A stretch of 5,264 bases of DNA, taken from contig WHTL01000285.1 of the NCBI GenBank assembly GCA_009377735.1, positions 1-5,264 on the forward strand, in the 5' to 3' direction. Positions within the stretch are counted from its first letter, which is position 1. The number at the start of each line of letters is the position of its first letter. A program made the translations under genes and the position numbers. Below, piece by piece: positions 4,795-5,264 of the stretch. Under the pieces are notes generated by a model. That model was not told where the DNA came from and did no database searches. It saw only the letters and a program-made list of their open reading frames with translations. The DNA is from Acidimicrobiia bacterium. GTDB lineage: Bacteria; Actinomycetota; Acidimicrobiia; Spongiisociales; ZC4RG35.

Positions 4795-5264
4795 GCCCCC
4801 ACCACCAGTTGGTAAACCGCCTCAACCGTCTCTTCGATCGCGCCCACCCCGAGGATCTTGATCCTCTCCGGTTCGGTTCGGGCCAGTTGTTGGTATGTGG
4901 CGGCAACATCCTCTTGAATACGACGTCCTGCCGACCCGATGCGGTCGGCCAACTCCTGACGATCGAGCGCCTCGTCGACGGGCAAATCGAGAACCACGAC
5001 CAACTCGGGGAGTGTGGCACCCAACCCGAGGACGTTGGCGGTGCGCACCTCGTCGATCCCGAGACCGCGAGCACCTCCCTGATAGGCGAGCGACGAATAG
5101 AGCGAGCGATCGGAGATGACCACGGCCCCCCTCTCCAGAGCAGGTCGGATGACCGCCTCCGCCAACTCGGCGCGCTGTGCGGCAAAGAGAAGGGCCTCGG
5201 TCCACGGCGCCATCTCGCCGCCGTGGAGCAACAGGCTCCGCACCTCCTCGCCCACAACAGTCCC
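4791..5264 (-). CDS. tmk: Thymidylate kinase, C-terminal part (5' end outside window)
   Basis: 157 codons plus stop are in view and the frame is open through the window end. About 50 N-terminal residues, including the P-loop, are therefore missing, judged against the usual 205-215. The enzyme phosphorylates dTMP to dTDP with ATP in the cytosol, in the dTTP pathway. Evidence: GTVVGEEVRSLLL matches the family's 'GGTPLGE-x-R-x-LLL' segment, followed by TEALLFAAQRAEL, the dTMP-kinase signature VVISDRSLYSSLAYQG, the strand LPELVVVLDLPVDEAL, the lid-region ADRIGSAGRRIQEDV, and a C-terminal YQQLARTEPERIKILG before the last helix. A GTG at 5255 is internal and not the start. The gene is coupled to holB by a four-base ATGA overlap; tmk-holB is a common order in bacteria. 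The DR dyad and the arginine of the lid (ADRIG) are present. Confidence 0.94.
   Translation of the reverse strand, partial: GTVVGEEVRSLLLHGGEMAPWTEALLFAAQRAELAEAVIRPALERGAVVISDRSLYSSLAYQGGARGLGIDEVRTANVLGLGATLPELVVVLDLPVDEALDRQELADRIGSAGRRIQEDVAATYQQLARTEPERIKILGVGAIEETVEAVYQLVVGA

Noticed and set aside
4529..5257. 242-codon minus-strand frame in the tmk-holB region
   Set aside because: It is Arg/Ser/Trp-rich text in a shifted frame of tmk and holB, both of which are confirmed by signature motifs.

Overview
The window is high-GC bacterial chromosome. The codon use (G/C-rich third positions), the ClpP1/ClpP2-like peptidase and the tmk-holB gene pair all fit an actinobacterium. An acidimicrobial-type lineage is my best guess, but no rRNA or other phylogenetic marker is present to confirm it. 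I see no phage, transposase, CRISPR or tRNA genes. Most genes here are ordinary chromosomal ones.

Layout. Positions 1-1391 (minus) hold the N-terminal 463 codons of a large secreted protein, whose 3' end lies outside the window. Its GC-rich leader and a candidate promoter fill about 1392-1540. A probable small plus-strand gene (1578-1757) converges on, and overlaps by 40 bp, a DUF5655-like gene (1718-2110, minus). Just upstream of the DUF5655 gene, on the same strand, is a solitary clpP (2168-2773). A divergent intergenic region (2774-2897) separates clpP from a plus-strand two-gene unit: an SRPBCC/AHSA1-type ligand-binding protein (2898-3293) and an ArsR-family repressor (3290-3607), coupled by a GTGA overlap. 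Between arsR and the convergent minus-strand holB lie two copies of a 53-bp hairpin-forming repeat (3618-3670 and 3690-3742). The right end holds holB (3760-4794, DNA polymerase III delta') and the C-terminal part of tmk (4791-5264, thymidylate kinase). These two overlap by ATGA and are clearly one operon.

How the parts work together. The tmk-holB pair serves DNA precursor supply and the replicative clamp loader. ClpP is the proteolytic chamber of an ATP-dependent protease. The SRPBCC-ArsR pair looks like a self-regulated unit: the divergent region contains two copies of the same inverted repeat (CGCAA, 8 bp, TTGCG) spaced 43 bp apart, one across a possible -35 element and one just after the -10 element.

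The observations most worth following are the twin operator-like sites, the paired hairpin repeats with a compensatory base-pair change in the stem, and the short convergent gene at 1578-1757. I do not see convincing evidence of a wholly new multi-gene system.
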